This document shows positions 36,001-38,946 of a stretch of 38,946 nt of DNA, piece by piece. Under the pieces are notes generated by a model. The model ran no database searches and was not told the DNA's origin. It saw only the letters and a list, made by a program, of their open reading frames with translations. How positions within the stretch are numbered: position 1 is the stretch's first letter; each line of letters begins with the position of its first letter. This DNA comes from Akkermansia muciniphila. GTDB taxonomy: Bacteria > Verrucomicrobiota > Verrucomicrobiia > Verrucomicrobiales > V1-33. Made by a program: the position numbers and the translations under genes. The stretch spans positions 1 to 38,946 of the forward strand of contig CALQSQ010000054.1 in NCBI GenBank assembly GCA_943333275.1, written 5' to 3'.

Positions 36001-36108
36001 CAACAGCGGACGGATATCGCGGTTGAAGACGATTTTTTCCGCAGCCACCTGGGCGGTGGGCATCATGAAAAGGAAAACGGAGAGAGTTCTGAGACCTATA
36101 CGGGACAT
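33019..36108 (-). CDS. PSD1-type protein: planctomycete cytochrome C, DUF1549 and DUF1553 domains
   Basis: A 1029-residue exported protein with a signal peptide (residues 1-23, ending A-Q-V-A-A). Next comes a planctomycete-type cytochrome C domain with heme site CFACH (Cys40, Cys43, His44) and SNLRLD. DUF1549 follows ([31 protein letters not shown]) and contains a second C-x-x-C-H (Cys324-His328) in [12 protein letters not shown]. A middle beta-rich part of about 200 residues is followed by C-terminal DUF1553 ([49 protein letters not shown]). The AGGAG at 36118-36122 gives a good ribosome site for the start at 36108. It forms an operon with the DUF1501 gene. The family is typical of Verrucomicrobiota and Planctomycetota; its reaction is unknown. 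Confidence 0.95.
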   Translation of the reverse strand: [1029 protein letters not shown]

Positions 36109-36117
36109 GGTGGATTT

Positions 36118-36122
36118 CTCCT
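36118..36122 (-). promoter_or_regulatory. Shine-Dalgarno sequence of the PSD1 gene
   Basis: AGGAG on the minus strand, 9 bases before the ATG at 36108. It is one of the few strong ribosome sites in this window; most genes here have weak or no Shine-Dalgarno match, or start by overlap with the gene before. Confidence 0.6.
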
Positions 36123-36159
36123 ACCATTGCCCTTCCTCAGGCGCAACCTTCCCCCCATC

Positions 36160-36188
36160 CTTATACGCGCAGTCAGGAGAATTCCGAA
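36160..36188 (-). promoter_or_regulatory. Weak promoter candidate for the PSD1/DUF1501 operon
   Basis: On the minus strand, TTCGGA (36183-36188) and TATAAG (36160-36165) are spaced by 17 bp, in the 81-bp gap after the prolyl isomerase stop. The -10 box is good (5/6), the -35 poor (3/6). The leader would be about 45 bases. Confidence 0.33.
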
Positions 36189-36189
36189 A

Positions 36190-37044
36190 TCATTCAATCA
36201 CTGCTTTTGCCTTCAATTCGGCGATGAACGCCTTGGTCTTGGCCTGGCGTTGTTCCTGCAGACAGCGCTCGGCGAGCGTCTCACGAATTTCCTCAAACGG
36301 CCTGGGAACGGCCGGTTCGCGGCCCACAATTTTCGCCAGGTGGAATCCCCAATGACTGGCAAAAACGGGCGTAATGTCGTTCAACTCAAGAGAGAAGAAA
36401 ATCAGGTCAAACTCGTCCATGAAGTCGCCCCGTTTGAACCATCCCAGATCCGTCACCTTATCCTCCTTGTCAGTGTGCTCATGCGCCATGGCCTCAAAAT
36501 CAGCGCCCTGGATGGCCTGTCGGCGCAGGTTGCGCAGATGATTGTAAATCCCATCCCGCTCCTCCACCTTCTCCACCTTCTTGAAGATCGCGATGGCACG
36601 GACCCGCTCGTCTGTCAGATAATCGTCCTGATGATTCATCCGGTATTCCTGCAGGGCAGCATCGCTGATCTCCTCCTGCTCACCCCACACCCGGGCGAAC
36701 ATTTTATCCATTCGCAAGCCGCTGACCAAATCCTGACGCAACATGGGATCATCCAGGGAACTGATTCCGAGCTTGCTGCACAGGGTCTCGGCCCCACCAT
36801 GTTCCTGCACAACCCGATCCAGTGCGGCACTAATTTCCACCTCGACAATATCCGGAAATTCCTGCTCGGCGGCCTGATTCAGCAGCACGCGGGCCACGAC
36901 ATTCTCGCGAGCATATTCGCGAAACTCGGGATCGCGCTCGCAACACGACATGGCTCCCATGTTTTCATAATGGGATTTGATCGCCTGGAATTCCTCTTGC
37001 AGGAGTTCTTCGGGAATGGATTCAGAGTTGATGGTCAGGGGCAT
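36190..37044 (-). CDS. Parvulin-type peptidyl-prolyl isomerase, no signal peptide
   Basis: A 284-residue protein with an N-terminal helical part (about 1-140) and a C-terminal rotamase (PpiC/parvulin) domain. The domain shows VRAIAIFKKVEKVEE, FEAMAHEHTDKEDKVTDLGWFKRGDFMDEF and ITPVFASHWGFHLAKIVGREP, the expected order for this fold. The start at 37044 (MPLTINSESIPEELLQEEF) gives no signal peptide, and the longer frame upstream does not supply one, so a cytoplasmic chaperone role like NifM is more likely than SurA or PrsA. An SCCERD sequence near the N-terminus has two adjacent cysteines. Client proteins are unknown. It is divergent from the 5'-nucleotidase gene, 133 bp away. Confidence 0.85.
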   Translation of the reverse strand: MPLTINSESIPEELLQEEFQAIKSHYENMGAMSCCERDPEFREYARENVVARVLLNQAAEQEFPDIVEVEISAALDRVVQEHGGAETLCSKLGISSLDDPMLRQDLVSGLRMDKMFARVWGEQEEISDAALQEYRMNHQDDYLTDERVRAIAIFKKVEKVEERDGIYNHLRNLRRQAIQGADFEAMAHEHTDKEDKVTDLGWFKRGDFMDEFDLIFFSLELNDITPVFASHWGFHLAKIVGREPAVPRPFEEIRETLAERCLQEQRQAKTKAFIAELKAKAVIE

Positions 37045-37177
37045 CGGCGAGCATAAGGAGAGAAAGCACGCCGCGCAAGTCGCGTGGTCTCCAACCCTGA
37101 CAAACTCCGCCCCGATTCGCGGGATGGCACGGGTGGGCGAACGCTTGCGGCGTTCCCCGGGTGGCATAGCGTGCGTC

Positions 37178-38794
37178 ATGCAAATTTACTCCCCTGACCA
37201 TTTCTCCCGCCGCAGATTTCTCCAGCAAATGGGCTCGGCAGCCATTCTCACTGCCCTGCCCACCCAATTGTTTGCCGAGGACGAGGACAAGGTCGTTATT
37301 TCCATCCTGAACACCACCGATTTGCACGGGCACATCGTCCCGACTCACATGTATCCCGAGAATGATGGGTCCATGGTTCAGGACGTTGGCGGCCTCGCGC
37401 GATGCGTCACCCAGATTCGTGCCTGGCAGAAAGAGAACCCAAATTACATTCTGCTCGACATAGGGGACCTTTACCAAGGCACCCACGTCTCCTGGAGCAC
37501 CCAGGGCCAGTTAATGATCAAACTGCTCAACAGTATGAATTATGATGCATGGGTGGTTGGAAACCACGAGTTCGACTGGGGCTTCGATCCCATGGTCAAC
37601 GTAATAAAGGCATCCACCGTGCCGGTGCTTGGATCCAATGCAAAAGTTGGCGGCAAGTGGGCGAACAAGCTGGAGGATCCCCAGCATCCATTGGGGAAAA
37701 TCAAACCCTACATCATTAAAGAAATTGCCGGATTTCGAATCGGCATCATCGGAACCATCACTCCGGGACTCCCCTACTGGCTGGCTCCACGCCTTCTGGG
37801 TGATTTTACCGCAGAGGACCCCGTGAAATCCATTGATTACGCCATGCGCAAGCTCCGGGACGAAAAGGTGGATGCGATCGTTTGTGCCTGCCACATGGGC
37901 CTCAAGAGCGAGATCGCCAAGGATGATTTCGCCAACCGCATCAGACAGATCGCCGAGGAAAATGTTGGCATTGACGTTATCATCGCCGGACACACCCACA
38001 AGGATTTGGGCAACCAGAAAGTCTCCGGTGTGCCCTACACGCAGGCCAACTATTTCGGGATTCACTGCGGCAGGACCGATTTGGTATTTTCCAAATCAAA
38101 ACGCAGACTCGAGTTCGTGAATGTCGGCACAAAATTGATGGATGCCAGCATCGCCCAGGACCCCATGATTCTTTCCGCCTCAGCTAGGGAACGCGAAGCC
38201 TCCGACATGGAACTGGCACGCGAAATCGGCGAACTAAAAGAAACGCTTTCGAAGGAATCCGAACCTGGAAAAGCAGCAGAATCGCTACTCCTCTTAACTC
38301 GAGCAATGCGCTTCTCATTGGAAAAACGAAAGGTGACGGTTGACGGCGTGCTCCACGGATCCTTTTACGAATTCGATATCAAGGCCGGCCCGAAAACCAT
38401 CGCCAGTGCCTGGGAAATCGTTCCCTACGAAAACTACATCAGCACTGCAGGACTGACCAGGGCGGAACTCATCACCGTGCTCGAGGAATGCCTCAATGTC
38501 CCCCATTCATCGCACAGCCTTGACGGCTTCAAGGTGAACGTCACGAGCGAAGGCAAAAAAGTCGCGGTGCACGATGTCACCCTCCCGGACGGCAAGCCCC
38601 TCGATGAAAAGGTTCGCTATCGAATCGCCCTCAACAGTTTCGATGCTCAATCCGGTGGGCAACGGTTCCCAAAACTTCACGAAATCACCACTGCTCCCGA
38701 GTCTAAATCAGAGGACATTAATGTGCAGTCGAGAGAAGCACTGATTGAATATTTCACGGAGAGAAAGACGATTTTTAAACGAGACCTGGCGTAA
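37178..38794 (+). CDS. Tat-exported metallophosphoesterase, 5'-nucleotidase family (UshA-like)
   Basis: A 538-residue exported enzyme that would cleave phosphate from nucleotides or related esters in the periplasm. The ATG at 37178 gives a twin-arginine signal (F-S-R-R-R-F-L-Q-Q-M). The metal-site motifs appear in order: TTDLHGH (Asp48, His50), DIGDLYQG, VVGNHEFDWG (Asn129, His130), a CHMG block, and AGHTHKD (His272, His274). The C-terminal half is the 5'-nucleotidase substrate-binding domain (SAWEIVPYENYISTAGLTRAEL, VRYRIALNSFDAQSGGQRFP). The structure fits UshA/NadN-type enzymes or the SoxB-like branch; no sox genes are nearby, so a nucleotidase is preferred. Exact substrate unknown. Confidence 0.92.
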   Translation: MQIYSPDHFSRRRFLQQMGSAAILTALPTQLFAEDEDKVVISILNTTDLHGHIVPTHMYPENDGSMVQDVGGLARCVTQIRAWQKENPNYILLDIGDLYQGTHVSWSTQGQLMIKLLNSMNYDAWVVGNHEFDWGFDPMVNVIKASTVPVLGSNAKVGGKWANKLEDPQHPLGKIKPYIIKEIAGFRIGIIGTITPGLPYWLAPRLLGDFTAEDPVKSIDYAMRKLRDEKVDAIVCACHMGLKSEIAKDDFANRIRQIAEENVGIDVIIAGHTHKDLGNQKVSGVPYTQANYFGIHCGRTDLVFSKSKRRLEFVNVGTKLMDASIAQDPMILSASAREREASDMELAREIGELKETLSKESEPGKAAESLLLLTRAMRFSLEKRKVTVDGVLHGSFYEFDIKAGPKTIASAWEIVPYENYISTAGLTRAELITVLEECLNVPHSSHSLDGFKVNVTSEGKKVAVHDVTLPDGKPLDEKVRYRIALNSFDAQSGGQRFPKLHEITTAPESKSEDINVQSREALIEYFTERKTIFKRDLA

Positions 38795-38868
38795 GAGCGT
38801 AAGCGTTTGACGCGCCCCCATGCCATGTTGCGCCGACTTCAAGCCTCTTAATTTTCTGACCGGAGCCT

Positions 38869-38946
38869 TCAGGCGGATTTTTCGGCGGGGCCGGCGGCGC
38901 TCTCCTGCGTGGCTGCGGCGTAGGCGGCGGGGGTGAGGGTGTGCAC
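38869..38946 (-). CDS. 3' end of a minus-strand gene, possibly an IS3-type transposase
   Basis: The minus strand is open from the window edge to a TGA at 38869-38871, coding for a C-terminus that reads HTLTPAAYAAATQE followed by a short Ala-rich tail. The segment L-T-P-A-A-Y-A-A resembles the end of IS3-family OrfB integrases, where S-L-x-x-L-T-P-A-x-F/Y-A-A is common near the C-terminus. With only about 25 residues visible, this is a suggestion. The 74 bp between it and the 5'-nucleotidase gene hold nothing I recognise. Confidence 0.35.
   Translation of the reverse strand: MHTLTPAAYAAATQESAAGPAEKSA

Noticed and set aside
35875..37056. A 393-codon plus-strand open frame
   Set aside because: It is antisense to the prolyl isomerase gene and the 5' end of the PSD1 gene, with no domain of its own.
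38925..38935. Similarity of a short GC-rich string at the right edge to the first bases of the window
   Set aside because: The shared GCGTAGGCG-type string is too short and GC-rich to support a repeat.
1..38946. CRISPR arrays, tRNA or rRNA genes, riboswitches
   Set aside because: No regularly spaced repeats, tRNA-like cloverleaf or rRNA-like sequence was noticed by eye. A covariance-model scan was not possible, so small RNAs cannot be excluded.

Overview
The window looks like a chromosomal segment of a Verrucomicrobiota bacterium, probably class Verrucomicrobiia. The basis is gene content: a DUF1549/DUF1553 planctomycete-type cytochrome protein next to a DUF1501 protein, a large bacterial alpha-2-macroglobulin, Tat-type signals on several exported proteins, and a YVTN/di-heme protein with a calcium-type tail, all in moderately GC-rich DNA. 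Taxonomy is inferred from protein families; no rRNA or tRNA gene was seen. About 22 complete genes are supported, plus one gene fragment at the right edge.

Layout. (1) 213-8732, minus strand: a 1944-residue alpha-2-macroglobulin, then an MBOAT O-acyltransferase with an SGNH-like partner 12 bp upstream of it. (2) 8879-9943, plus: an alpha/beta hydrolase. (3) 9976-23711: an exopolysaccharide locus built around an AT-rich divergent promoter region (about 13540-13760). To the left run a glycosyltransferase and a Wzz/BY-kinase-type co-polymerase. To the right runs a tightly packed series of eight genes: MurJ/Wzx-like flippase, polyprenyl-phosphate sugar transferase, Wzy-like polymerase/ligase, glycosyltransferase, two tandem NodB-type deacetylases, another glycosyltransferase and a secreted DUF4091 protein. 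(4) 23675-26752: MATE transporter, secreted glutathione peroxidase, and a DNA polymerase III delta'-like protein. (5) 26852-31563: a beta-propeller/di-heme cytochrome gene with an apparent frameshift, moaA, and a small BamE-like lipoprotein. (6) 31603-36108: DUF1501 and DUF1549/1553 pair. (7) 36190-38794: a parvulin-type prolyl isomerase without signal peptide and a Tat-exported 5'-nucleotidase family protein, then the 3' end of a minus-strand gene, possibly a transposase.

How the genes fit together. Region 3 holds most of a Wzx/Wzy-type pathway: priming on a lipid carrier, glycosyl transfer, flipping, polymerisation and chain-length control. The two deacetylases have no visible signal peptide and so may act on cytoplasmic lipid-linked sugars. 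The DUF4091 protein is exported and could process the product. The MBOAT/SGNH pair and the hydrolase lie directly beside the locus and could add and remove acyl groups, but that link rests only on proximity. No Wza-type outer-membrane exporter is present in the window. The co-polymerase's kinase domain has lost the usual aspartates of its Walker A' motif and has no C-terminal tyrosine cluster. I regard this locus, with its palindrome-rich divergent control region, as the best candidate for an undescribed system.
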